64,000 nt of DNA from Agrypnia vestita (lineage: Eukaryota; Arthropoda; Insecta; Trichoptera; Phryganeidae): the NCBI GenBank assembly GCA_016648135.1, contig JADDOH010007969.1:1-64000 (forward strand), given 5' to 3'. The notes beneath the pieces were generated by a model. That model did no database searches. It was not told the origin of the DNA and was given only the letters and a program-made list of their open reading frames with translations. Shown here one piece after another: positions 42,990 through 53,613 of the stretch. Position numbers and translations under genes: made by a program. The first letter of the stretch is position 1. Each line of letters starts with the position of its first letter.

Positions 42990-43063
42990 GCAGTGGCGAA
43001 ATTGGATAACGCGCCATTCCCGGATAGAATGGAGGTCCGTGGTACGAGTCCCGGTGGCAGTTA
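42990..43063 (+). other. tRNA-like sequence or SINE head
   Basis: ACTGC pairs with GCAGT at the ends (five pairs). A-box-like TGGCGAAATTGGATAACGC and B-box-like GGTACGAGTCC are correctly spaced. A CCATTC/GAATGG arm with a 7-nt loop fits an anticodon stem, and a T-run follows. But the loop lacks U33, the T-stem pairs poorly and the B box has A for T. Probably a tRNA pseudogene or SINE head rather than an active tRNA. Confidence 0.4.
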
Positions 43064-44000
43064 AAACATTTTTTTGTTAATTTAATTTTTTGTGTATGTC
43101 TTTTCTAATTGATTAATAAAAATAGTTTAATTTTAATTTAGTTCAGTTAATGTGAACTTTAATAATGAAGCTATACATATAATACTCTTTACGAGGCTTG
43201 CCAGTAATGTTTTTACGGCCAGTTTTTAAAAGTCAAAATGCAATATAATGTCAATGACATATACAAGTCTTTTAAACAGGACGAAGTGTCGTAATTTTTT
43301 CTTATTAATTATGAAAACATCTTGTTCTTTTTATACCCGATAATATAAAATTAGTTTTGGTAAATGAAAACATGACAAAATGTCTTCTGGAAATGATAGG
43401 ACAAAAACTACGTTCCACGCGGTAGGGGGGGTCAAAGCAAAAGCCACGCCAGGGCTAAATGGAGGGAGGGAGGGGTTCAAAATGGATCAAAAGGGAGTTC
43501 AAAATGGAAACACGTAGTTTATGGACGCTCCCTAATTCATAAAACCTTTTTCGGCACGCGTGCCACGTATTTGCCAACCCTGTTCTATGGGGCTACTACT
43601 CCTATATATCTCTGTATTTTTCGATAGACATACAGACACAAAGCGTCACATACACGTGCGCAAAGATCGTTGTATGAGTACCAACCAAATATATGAATGA
43701 AAGTCGAGCTTTTCTCTTTAGCCTTTTAGCGTTTGAGTAGGCTTACCTACTTACGTACATTCAACTTTATTATTAATAACATTCGATGGTCAAACATTTT
43801 GAAAATTTATATTTATTTATGAGTCTGTAAAAGATCTATTTATTAATAATAATAATCATAATATTTATTGTGCAATTATGGATGGTCTATTTTATTGTAT
43901 TTATCAGATCTCCTTGTTAAAGAAATAACGTTACATATTTCAGACACATTTATCATATTGCATAGAAGTATACATCGAATGAATTTGACTGGTTTAAAAA
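43064..44000. other. AT-rich stretch with a degraded interspersed repeat
   Basis: 43400-43535 has a G-rich core (GGTAGGGGGGGTCAAAGC, GGAGGGAGGGAGGGG) ending CACGTAGTTTATGGACGC, like the common insect repeat end GCGTCCATAAACTACGTG. Its class is not determined. The rest is featureless. Confidence 0.4.
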
Positions 44001-44550
44001 TGTAACCCATAAAAATCAAGTTTTTATTATACTCCCTTTCTTTCTAAAATATAACAACAATAAAAGACGAATTCAAACATATAACATAACACTAAACTTA
44101 CAGTAATTTAATATATTTCTAAAATGTCATGTCATCTAAAATGAGCTTTGATAAGACACTTCATGCTTTGAAGATTAAATTCTTAAAACATTTGTCAGTC
44201 AATTTACATAATCGGCATTCGTAGTGAAGTACCTATTATGTACACCGACGGAGTAATTCAAATTTAGAAAATATTCCGCGACGTTATCGGGCCGCTGTTG
44301 CTAATCAAACTTTTCTAATGATTCCAATTTGAAAAAACCAATAAAATTTCTAAAAATCCGAAATTATACTATAATTATTAATTTTTTTAACGTAAACTTG
44401 ATGGATCTTCTTGATCGTCGCCACAAGTCTACATGCCTAGTTTCAGCTCGATTGGATCACGGGAAAAGGTTAAAAATTGATCAAAAGTTTTTTCACCCGG
44501 CAAGCCGGCAAGCAAGCAGACGCCACGAGTTAAAAGAAAGGAAGTAAAAA
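44001..44550 (-). repeat. 550-bp repeat family, full antisense copy
   Basis: TGTAACCCATAAAAATCAAG at the left and AAAGAAAGGAAGTAAAAATG at the right are the complements of the 37603 copy's ends. About 545 bp, full length. Confidence 0.82.
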
Positions 44551-45039
44551 TGATAAGTTTTACTGGTAAGTTGGGTAGGGAAGAGCATACGACAGTAGAA
44601 AGAACGATTATTTAAGTAATATTTTAGAAAATTAACTTTCTCCACACAAACACTTTTCACTATATTCCCAGTTTTGAAATTAGAAAATATTTTTTATAAG
44701 AAATCTCTTTTATACAAATAATATAGAAAATATTTATTCAAAACTTGAAACGATTTCAAAATAATTTCAATACCATTTTCATTTTCAATACCAATATCAA
44801 TACCAAAATGCAACACCAAATAGTTCAACAAATAATCAGCTAAATACAACATTTTATCAACTTAAAATTATTTCTATATTTAGGAATAAATAACTTCAAT
44901 ATCCTGCCTACTATAATTCATAAAAACCTTAAATTAAACAAATAAAAAAGAAATTAATGAATACTTAAGACAAAAAAAATTAAACAATTAATATATTCTC
45001 TAATTAGATATATATATATAGTATTATTATATATATATT

Positions 45040-45070
<31 letters not shown>

Positions 45071-45419
45071 GTTTACAAAGTATGTAAATAATTATATTTT
45101 AAAAAAAACATTCTCTCTTTTTGGAGAGGCAAAGCGAGGAAATTTGGTATTACTTTATTTTATGGCCTCATTCTGATTTTCTTAAAAAAAAGTATTCTGG
45201 CGTAGTTGAGTGCCCTGATGTCAAAACTGAAAACAAAATTTGGGGGTCGTAAGTATTTACAAAGTAATCACATTTTGAAGTTTGAAAATTTTCCGTACGT
45301 TTTGACATTTCAATAATTTTATCTATAATATATACGACGCGAACCATAGACAATTTTTCACCAAGATTTTTTTTTTTGTTAAAAATCATTAATAATTCTA
45401 GTAAGGTGAGAACCATAAC
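44551..45419. other. AT-rich stretch with a TA run
   Basis: A (TA)n tract at 45008-45071 interrupted by TATTATTA. No gene or element end is supported. Confidence 0.45.
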
Positions 45420-45754
45420 TCTTCTGTACATTCGTATTTGACATATATTTTGCACATCATTGAGATGCCGATTGGTACCTACGTAATTGGTTCCACAATC
45501 TGAGCGAATCAGGGAAGGAAGAGGCGTCTGCACACGAATCGGGATAAAGCCGACAAAAAACCATTTGTTGTAAAGTCAGGCACCAACTCCAGGTGTACTG
45601 CCTTCGTGGCCAAGCTTACAAATATGCAAAGATATGTTATGAATTGCGTAGATTGCTCGTCTTTATGTGAAAAGGTCCCCCAAGTCGATAACGACTCCGT
45701 CAAAGCAGCGCGATATTCGGATCCGATCCGTAGGCAGATCCGCCATCTTGGCAC
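45420..45754 (-). pseudogene. BEL/Pao integrase core relic
   Basis: Minus-strand frame 45509-45754 reads YLCIFVSLATKAVHLELVPD, FTTNGFLSALSRFVCRR. A second frame (from about 45533) continues IRSDCGTNYVGTNRHLNDVQ. Together these are the catalytic-core words of BEL/Pao integrase (TKAVHLELV ... RF-x-x-RR ... SD-x-GTN-F/Y-VG), which inserts the element DNA. The usual first Asp region is degraded (GSEYRAAL) and a frameshift separates the two parts. Downstream and upstream domains are absent. Distinct from the 22.4 kb relic, which lacks this region. Confidence 0.75.
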
Positions 45755-45873
45755 CTTAGAATTTGGCCTTTAATTTAAAACAAAAATGGCATTTCCCAAG
45801 ATGCCCGCTCAGAGGCTGACGTCATAAGCAGAATACAACAGGCAAGAGTCGCCTTCAACAAAAAGTCCAAAAT

Positions 45874-45957
45874 AACCTAACCTAACCTAACCTAACATAA
45901 CCCAACCCAACCTAACCTAACCTAACCTAACCTAAACCAACCTAACCTTACCTAAGA
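45874..45957. repeat. interstitial telomere-like (CCTAA)n tract
   Basis: About 84 bp of CCTAA units (TTAGG on the other strand) with a few variants (CATAA, CCCAA, CCTTA). The longest of four such tracts in the window. Confidence 0.85.
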
Positions 45958-46069
45958 AAGTAGAAGCAATTTAACTAATTAAATAATTTTTTCCAAATTT
46001 GCAGTACTCATGAGACATCTATTAATTTTTTAATAACCTTTTTTTAAAAAATAAAATCGATAGAATTTT

Positions 46070-46965
46070 GCATCATCTACCTTTCTGCATTTTTATTTTT
46101 TTGTATCTTTATTTTTAGAAAAGTTATAAACGAATGAAATATTTATCCAATTTGACCATATTAGACATCTGTTGATTTTTTTTAGAAGTTATTGTTTTAT
46201 GTAAATTTTTGTCCTTATGTTTTTAGCCATAACTTCTAAATGCATGATCCAATTTTAGTCGTCGATATTTCGATCGATAGGGAAATAGTGTTTCCATCGA
46301 ACGAAATTTTTACAATGGCAGACTTTAGAATTACGTCCGCTTTCATCCGCGTTTAGCTGTTTTGTCTGTGGCTTCGCGGGGAATATTTAAATAACAATTC
46401 CAAAAAATACGGTCTGTATAATTTAACGTTGTCTATATTTCTGAATTTTTATTTATTTTTTATCTTTATTTAAAGAAAAGTTTTAAAATATTTATGAAGA
46501 TTGATTTTATATTTTTTTTTTATATTTATATTTTATTTTATAACTTTTCTCAAAATGGTGATAAAAAATAAATAAAAATGCCTAAAGATAGAGAACGTTA
46601 ATTTCTACGGATTGTGTTTTTAAGAAAAAAAATTAAAAAATTTCCCGCGAAGCCATAGTCAAAACCACAAAACTCGGATGAAAGCGGACGCAATGCTAAA
46701 GTCTGTTATTGAAACAAAATTATTTTCATTTCGCTCGATAGAAGCATGCTTTCCCTATCGACCGAGATATCGATGACTAAAATAGGCTGACGGGTTTAGA
46801 AGTTACAGCCAAAAAACTAAACATCAAAAATTTATCGAAATCTCGAGCTTCTAAAAAATACCAACAGATGTCTAAGTTGATCTATAAAAATGTAAATCGT
46901 TTCTAACTTTTCTAAAAATAAAGATAGAAAAAAACTAAAAACGTAGAAAGGTGGGTAATGGTAAA
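46070..46965. mobile_element. large palindromic foldback element, about 0.9 kb
   Basis: Two arms of about 400 bp are inverted copies around 46470-46560. Matching blocks include AGACATCTGTTGATTTTT, ATATTTCGATCGATAGGG, GTCCGCTTTCATCCGCG and GGCTTCGCGGG. Both ends lie in A/T-rich sequence and I cannot fix the exact termini. No transposase. Confidence 0.75.
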
Positions 46966-47199
46966 GGTGGTAATAGATCGTTAATGTCAGAATTTTTTTA
47001 TTATTTTTTATTTTTTATTTTATTTGAAATTCTTTTTATTCGCTTATAACTTTTTTAAAAAAAGAGATATAGATAAATAGATTAAAAAAACTAAAAAATA
47101 CGTCAACGCATGAAAAACCTTACGCACCGTCAAGCGCTATACATTGATGCCACTTGCGTGCCTGTGTAAAAATTTTTGACCGAGTTATTATTTTTTTTT

Positions 47200-47374
47200 T
47201 AAATAGAGATACGAAAACGGAATACGTGTCACATCAATATTCTTACTATTTTCAAACTAAGCTAAACGCTTGTGCTATGAAAATAGGACTAACTTGCTAG
47301 TCTGGGCTGAGATTCGAACCCGCGACCTTTGGATCACGAGGCGAGTGTCCTAACCACAAGTCCAACAAGCTACT
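47200..47374 (-). repeat. tRNA-derived SINE, copy 5
   Basis: Antisense copy nearly identical to copy 4: GGAATACGTGTCACATC tail, CTAAGCTAAACGCTTGTGC body, and the complement of GATTCGAACCCGCGACC as B box. Confidence 0.88.
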
Positions 47375-47900
47375 CATTATACTTATTAAAGTAAACATGA
47401 GAGATTTTAAATTTTAAATATTGGTTTTCGCTTTAAACTTGTCAAAAAAAAAGATGGAAAAAATCTAAAAATGGAGAAACGTGCGTACAGTTAGGCTCTA
47501 GAAAACATGCTTTTTAGTGTTTTTTACAATCAATATGGGCTTCACCGTCGCGAAGCTACGGCTGAAATAGTGAAATGGGCCGTCACGCGAAAAGCGCCAT
47601 GCGCTCGCGGTAGATTCGCCTCTCTACGACGTTCCCGGACCGAGTTATCGAAAAAAGGTTAAATTTCGGTTTTAAGCGAGTAGCAAAAAAAGAGGTGGGA
47701 GTAAAAAAAAATTAAAAACGTGGAATAGACGGTCGCTCTACAGACGCCGGAACTGCGCGCGCGGCGAAAAACATAAAAAAAAAGTGTTTTTATGTCCCTA
47801 ACGAGAAAAATATGAAAATCCCAGCGGTTGAAAGTGAAAAGAGCCGACGGTGGATTTTTAGAATTTTTATATAGAAATCAAAGTCAAAGTGACGTAATAA

Positions 47901-48040
47901 GCCCGCTGCGCGGTCGAAACGCCTACTCTGCTGTCAAATCGCCAGCTTCGCGGTCGAAACGCCCACTCTGCCGTCGGGTCGCCCGCTGCGCGGTCGAAAC
48001 GCCCACTCCACGGTCGAAACGCATGCTCCGCTGCCGAAAC
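47901..48040 (+). repeat. 20-bp minisatellite, seven units
   Basis: Seven consecutive 20-mers with no gaps, consensus GCCCGCTGCGCGGTCGAAAC. Odd units keep CGCTGCG and even units CACTCTG, giving a 40-bp higher-order period. Strongly GC-rich in an AT-rich region. Confidence 0.93.
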
Positions 48041-48568
48041 TTAGAGTATTTCTACAGGTTTATAATTTAAAATCATTTTGTGTGCACAGAAGAAGAAAAA
48101 AAATATTTTTTATCTTTATACTTTACCTAACCAAACCTCTTGGATAGATATGTATATATATATATATATATAGAATATATATATATATAATATATATATA
48201 TATATATCAATATAAATAAATCAACTAATGTGTAATTTAATATATAAATAAATAAATAAAATCTAAATAAACAATTCAATGGAACCATAATATGTTTTTT
48301 TAATTAAAATACTCGTTCCATTCACTTTAAATTGCTTAAATAAATATGAAACAATCGAATTAAGTACAAAACTTCATAGAACCTTTAAAAGAAAAGGAAG
48401 AATTTATAAAAAAATATAGTAAAAACCCACGCTGAAATGTTAGACCTTTAATAATTGTATTTTTTATTTTTTATTGGATCGAAATTCGCTGAATTGTCTA
48501 TTCAATACCTTTTTATTTTAAATGTAGGTAGGTACCTCGTACTTCAAAATGCACATATGAATATAATA
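48041..48568. other. AT-rich stretch with TA-rich palindrome
   Basis: 48149-48207 is (TA)n with an inner GAATATATATATATATAATA part. No gene. Confidence 0.5.
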
Positions 48569-49852
48569 TTAGGTCCTTACATATGAAATTGGCGTTTAGT
48601 ATGGGAGGAACATAAAGCCGATTTTTTTTATTATAATATATTTATTTAATCAAAGTATGTACCATTGCTATCTATGCACTTTTGCCATCTCATAGGTAGT
48701 TCATCGATCCCTTTACTATAAAAACCATTCGGACGGGAATCAATAAAATCTTTGAAGGCGGTTTTGACTGCCCCATCGGAGTTGAATTTTTTCCTTTGCA
48801 AGAAGTTATCCAAATTTCGAAAAAAATGGTAATCTGTTGGGGCAAGGTCCGGAGAGTACGTGGATGTCTTAGACATTCCAATTGAAGCTCCTCTAATTTG
48901 GTAGCCGTCTGTTGTGCAGTGTGTGGTCTAGCGTTATCATGAAGCAGCAGTGGCCTAGAGCGATTAACCAGCCTCGGTTGTTTAGCAGCTAGCTTTTCCA
49001 TCATGGTTTGCAGTTGCTGACAATAGACATCTGCCGTAATCGTCTGGCCAGATTTAAGAAAGCTGTAGTGAACGACACCAGCACTAGTCCACCAAACGCT
49101 CACAAGTAACTTTTTTGGAGTCAATTTTCGCTTGGGGCATGGTTTGGCTGGTTCGGCAGGGTTCAGCCATTGCGATGAGCGCTTCCGATTATCGTACAGG
49201 ATCCACTTTTCATCACATGTAATGATTCGATTTAAAATCCCTTCATTATTGTGCCGGTTGAGTAATGCAACGCAGCAGTCAACGCGCGTTTGTTGATTTT
49301 CTTCACTCAATTCGTGAGGTACCCACCTTTTAAGCTTTTTCACCTTACCAATTTGCTTCAAGTGGATTAAAACAGTTTTATCACTAACACCGCAACCTGC
49401 AGCTAACTCGGATGTGGTTTGCGATGGATCCGCTTCCACAATAGCCTTCAATTCTTCATTATCAACTTTGGTCTCCGGCCGTCCACGGGGCTTGTTCTGC
49501 AGGTCGAAATTTCCAGAACGAAAACGTTGGAACCAAAAACGCACTGTGTTTTCTTTTGCGGCACCGTCGCCATATACATCATTAATCCTTCGAGCCGTTT
49601 CTGCAGCACTGGTGCCACGGTGGAACTCGTACTCGTAAATAACGCGATATTTCAAGTTTTTCATTTTGTAAACTGAGTGACGCATAGAAAAAAACAATTG
49701 AGGAAAAAACAAATGAATTATAATTTTCAAAACACAAATACATGAGTAAATAGCTGTATAAATTTGGATTTGGAATTCCTAACCAATGAGAAGATATTTG
49801 AGATCAAATTTGCCAGTACGGAAAAACGTCAATTTCATATGTAAGGACCTAA
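48569..49852 (-). mobile_element. mariner element copy B, full length 1284 bp
   Basis: Terminal inverted repeats TTAGGTCCTTACATATGAAA at both ends and TA duplications at 48567-48568 and 49853-49854. Complete except for a disabling frameshift in the transposase. Confidence 0.95.
48646..49664 (-). pseudogene. mariner transposase, copy B, one frameshift
   Basis: DD34D transposase reading from MKNLKYRV (49662-49664). The helix-turn-helix DNA-binding part, WVPHELSE, the first catalytic Asp in CDEKW and the second in HDNARPH are intact. A single missing G near 48859 (TACGTGG where copy A has TACGGTGG) shifts the frame just before the YSPD...TDYHFF word, so the third catalytic Asp is lost from the product. 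The correct C-terminus is present in the next frame down to the stop at 48646. It is the least damaged of the three copies. The long leader frame upstream of 49664 is the element's 5' untranslated part. Confidence 0.93.
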
Positions 49853-50645
49853 TATATCCCAACCATATGCCTGTCATAAACAGCCGATTTGAACAAACAT
49901 TTTTTATAAACATATATTTGATTTCATTCGCTTACATCCAAATTCTATTAAAAAAATGTTTTTTCTTGTCAATATCGATACAGCATATATATCCGGACTT
50001 ATTAAATATTTAGTTTTAAGAATGCGCAAAATTTATGTTAGATTTATATATTTGACATTTTCGTAATTACGAGTTTTTATCAACAGGTGGCGGTAATACA
50101 GGTCTGCAAGCTTTAAATGTCGATATAATATATATCAACATTTTAGACACCAAGTGGTATTTATATTCATTCCGTGTCGCGTAATATTCTTCCACTGGAA
50201 ACCTATTATCTATTGAAACGGCTGAAAAACATATCAACCTAACATAATATCGAAATTAATTATCTTTAAAACGTTTAATTTTTGCAATATAAGCGTTCAA
50301 AATTCATTTGTTCTATTTATTTTACAGCTGTCAAAAAGTCCATAGAGTGTTGTGTCCCAAAAAGTTTAATGGACATGAAAGTAGGTACTTTTTTGCATTT
50401 TTGGAAATTTTTCGACTATTTCGATGTGATCAAAAAAATAGAAATAAGCTAATGAAAAATGCTAAAAAATTACACAAGACGCAGAAATGCAATGTCCATG
50501 AGGTGCAATTAAAAAATATGGATATAACGCCTTTTCGGAGAGTTTTGATTCAAAAACATGATTAACATTATAAAAACAGTAGTCGGAGGCTGAAAAAAAG
50601 AGGAAGAAGTTATCGCGTTATTATCACGAAATGTAGCTTGTGATT
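49853..50645. other. AT-rich stretch without a supported feature
   Basis: One 85-codon plus frame (50308-50565) has no recognisable domain and no start context. No repeats noted. Confidence 0.4.
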
Positions 50646-50649
50646 TTAA

Positions 50650-51031
50650 TTAATAAGATGATGATGATGATGATGTGCCATCTGAATTTTCAAAAGATCG
50701 CGGATCTTCGCAATGATCTACAGGTAAGAAGCCCTTCAAAACCGAAACATCATATGACGACCATTTTTGAAGCTCGAACCTACCTTTCTTCAACAGCGCG
50801 ATGAGCTTCGATTGAAGTTGAAACGCTTCGTTTAACTTACGAAGCGCCTGTCTTAATATCATCCACGTATATTGCCGTTTTGAGGGCATCCGATGGTAGA
50901 GGAAACTGGGTCTCATATATCCGCATCAGCACGGAACATCGGAACTTCCGCATGAATTTAGACATCTGCTTCCGCATCCGCAATAATCGAGCTTTTGCGG
51001 ATGCGAATGGGGTGCTTACACGATAGAACAA
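50650..51031 (-). pseudogene. BEL/Pao reverse transcriptase fragment
   Basis: The minus strand holds, in one frame, DALKTAIYVDDIKTGAS with the YVDD catalytic box of reverse transcriptase. In a second frame it holds LRKLNEAFQLQSKLIALLKK and GRFELQKWSSYDVSVL. These are consecutive parts of the BEL/Pao RT palm and the region after it, separated by a frameshift near 50840. This piece is exactly what the 22.4 kb relic lacks, but lies on the other strand 26 kb away and is more AT-rich, so it comes from another insertion. Flanks are lost. Confidence 0.72.
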
Positions 51032-51041
51032 TATATTTTAC

Positions 51042-51206
51042 ATGTTTGAGCATTTTTTAAAGGTAAAAGATGCGTTAAGTCTTTGTATTAACGACAGCGA
51101 CATTAACCCATTTTTGCCAGAAGAGTGGAAAATCATAGTATACTGTGCTGAGCTGTTGAAACCTTTTGAAGAAACTTCACGGGAACTAAGCTGCTCTCAG
51201 AAATAG
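51042..51206 (+). pseudogene. hAT transposase fragment
   Basis: A 55-codon plus frame with MFEHFLKVKDALSL, PFLPEEWKIIV and LLKPFEETSRELS. W-x-x-I-x-x-x-x-x-x-LKPFEE-x-T-x-x-LS is the conserved helical segment in the middle of hAT-family transposases, before the dimerisation region. No terminal repeats or other parts of the element remain; the frame ends in TAG next to a TA microsatellite. Good motif match, but only a small fraction of the usual 600 or so residues. Confidence 0.65.
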
Positions 51207-51213
51207 AGTGCGA

Positions 51214-51216
<3 letters not shown>

Positions 51217-51272
<56 letters not shown>
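51217..51272. repeat. (TA)n microsatellite, mariner target
   Basis: About 28 TA units ending at the left end of mariner copy C; more TA follows the right end at 52560-52569, so the mariner landed inside the run. Confidence 0.9.
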
Positions 51273-51273
<1 letters not shown>

Positions 51274-51275
<2 letters not shown>

Positions 51276-52559
51276 AGGTCCTTACATACGAAATTGGCGT
51301 TTTGCCGTACTGGCAAATTTGATCTCAAATATCTTCTCTTTGGTTAGGAATTCCAAATCCAAATTTATACAGCTATTTACTCATGTATTTGTGTTTTGAA
51401 AATTATAATTCATTTGTTTTTTCCTCAATTGTTTTTTTCTTTGCGTCACTCAGTTTACAAAATGAAAAACTTGAAATATCGCGTTATTTACGAGTACGAG
51501 TTCCACCGTGGCACCAGTGCTACAGAAATGGCTCGAAGGATTAATGATGTGTAAGGCGACGGTGCCGCAAAAGAAAACACAGTGCGTTTTTGGTTCCAAC
51601 GTTTTCGTTCTGGAAATTTCGACCTGCAGAATAAGCCCCGTGGACGGCCGGAGACCAAAGTTGATAATGAAGAATTGAAGGCTATTGTGGAAGCGGATCC
51701 ATCGCAAACCACATCCGAGTTAGCTGCAGGCTGCGGTGTTAGTGATAAAACTGTTTTAATCCACTTGAAGCAAATTGGTAAGGTGAAAAAGCTTAAAAGG
51801 TGGGTACCTCACGAATTGAGTGAAGCAAATCAACAAACGCGCGTTGACTGCTGCGTTGCATTACTCAACCGGCACAATAATGAAGGGATTTTAAATCGAA
51901 TCATTACCTGTGATGAAAAGTGGATCCTGTACGATAATCGGAAGCGCTCATCGCAATGGCTGAACCCTGCCGAACCAGCCAAACCATGCCCCAAGCGAAA
52001 ATTGACTCCAAAAAAGTTACTTGTGAGCGTTTGGTGGACTAGTGCTGGTGTCGTTCACTACAGCTTTCTTAAATCTGGCCAGACGATTACGGCAGATGTC
52101 TATTGTCAGCAACTGCAAACCATGATGGAAAAGCTAGCTGCTAAACAACCGAGGCTGGTTAATCGCTCTAGGCCACTGCTGCTTCATGATAACGCTAGAC
52201 CACACACTGCACAACAGACGGCTACCAAATTAGAGGAGCTTCAATTGGAATGTCTAAGACATTCACCGTACTTTCGGGACCTTGCCCCAACAGATTACCA
52301 TTTTTTCGAAATTTGGATAACTTCTTGCAAAGGAAAAAATTCAACTCCGATGGGGCAGTCCAAACCGCCTTCAAAGATTTTATTGATTCCCGTCCGAATG
52401 GTTTTTTTAGTAAAGGGATCGATGAACTACCTATGAGATGGCAAAAGTGCATATATAGCAATGGTACATACTTTGATTAAATAAATATATTATAATTAAA
52501 AAAAAATCGGCTTTATGTTCCTCCCATACTAAACGCCAATTTCATATGTAAGGACCTAA
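51274..52559 (+). mobile_element. mariner element copy C, full length 1286 bp
   Basis: Terminal repeats TTAGGTCCTTACATACGAAA (left) and the complement of TTAGGTCCTTACATATGAAA (right), with TA on both sides. Opposite orientation to copy B. Confidence 0.95.
51462..52480 (+). pseudogene. mariner transposase, copy C, stop and frameshift
   Basis: DD34D transposase from MKNLKYRV (51462). Codon 31 is TAA (51552-51554) where the other copies have TAT for the Tyr in NDVYGDG. The frame then stays open through WVPHELSE, CDEKW and HDNARPH. Near the end SPDLAP is changed to FRDLAP, and one T is missing from the T-run after TDYH (about 52305), so the last 50 codons are out of frame. The catalytic Asp of TDYH itself is still read in frame. 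The three copies have different lesions, so each died separately or was mobilised by another source. Confidence 0.93.
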
Positions 52560-52569
52560 TATATATATA

Positions 52570-53613
52570 GGGTAAAAGCCGGATAGTTGCCCCACTTTTC
52601 AAAAAAGCTCTATTTTTAAAAAATATGTACTTCCTACGAGTAATGCAACATGTATATCAAAATATAGGTCTTTGATCTTTTATAGTAGCCTATTTTTGTA
52701 AACATATTTAGTATTGGTTTTGAGTAATTCCTGTTTTATTTGACCTCTCAAAAGAGGAATAGTTGCCTATTGTAGCGGATAGTTGCCTAACATTAAAAAT
52801 GCTTCGGGGGATACTTGCCTCGTACGGGGATAGACGTCGCACTACAATTTTTTTTTAGATAGAAACAAATTTATGACAATTTAAGTAATCAGTATTTATT
52901 ATTTACTGAAATCCTCTATTAAGAACTAATCAATATATTATTTATCATTATAAAATAGTATTAACTTTTAACGTTTTAAATTATAAAAATACAATAAAAT
53001 AGGCTCCAAACTTTAAATTTAAGTAAAATATTATTTTTTATCTTAAAGATAGAATAATATGTCAATTAACTTTGGCATCAACATTAATTATCACCAAAAG
53101 CCAGGGTTTTCATCTTTCCACATCTCATGCAATGGTTTTTGAATGTTGTACAAGTTTTATGCAACCACATTCGACATATCCAGTTCTTCGAACGCAAGTG
53201 CTAAACTATCTTCTGTCCAGCTGATGTGACGCGGCACCACGCCTGGCTTTCGCGAGGAATTATACTTGTGAGGCATATTGTTCATCTAGAATGACAAGTT
53301 ATAGTCGTAATAAGTTGGAAAAAACACCAAAAGAAAAAAAATCTATCTTTTTTCGTTAAAGAATTTATAGTTGCGGATAGTTGCCCCTAGGGCGATTTTC
53401 AATAATTTCGACACCTGTTAAAATTTCGCTGTGGATGATTTTTGTTAACACGGACAAAACGCGTGCGCCTACTCCGACAGCTTACATAGCATTGAGACCT
53501 GCGGGAGGGGCACTTCTAATTACAGTAAAGAGCTAACGCCACCATCATCCCCGACATAGTATATTCGAAACCGGGGCAAGTATCCCACTGAGGCAACTAT
53601 CCGGCTTTTACCC
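52570..53613. mobile_element. pogo/Tc1-like element with GGATAGTTGCC repeats, 1044 bp
   Basis: Terminal inverted repeats GGGTAAAAGCCGGATAGTTG at the left and the complement at the right, with TATA on each side, consistent with a TA duplication. The word GGATAGTTGCC recurs inside (52760-52790, near 53375 and at the ends) as subterminal repeats. A possible transposase start is on the minus strand. Too short and broken to be autonomous. Confidence 0.75.
53103..53276 (-). pseudogene. psq-like DNA-binding N-terminus of a pogo-type transposase
   Basis: Minus frame from ATG at 53274-53276: MPHKYNSSRKPGVVPRHISW, TEDSLALAFEELDMSN, a TAA at 53157, then NLYNIQKPLHEMWK in the same frame. A basic start, a W-x-E-x-x-L-x-x-A helix and a second P-x-H helix fit the Psq helix-turn-helix that begins pogo-type transposases and binds the terminal repeats. 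The rest of the transposase is missing. The fit is moderate and has not been checked by search. Confidence 0.4.

Noticed and set aside
45874..45957. True chromosome end
   Set aside because: Tract is short, impure and continues into ordinary repeat DNA on both sides.
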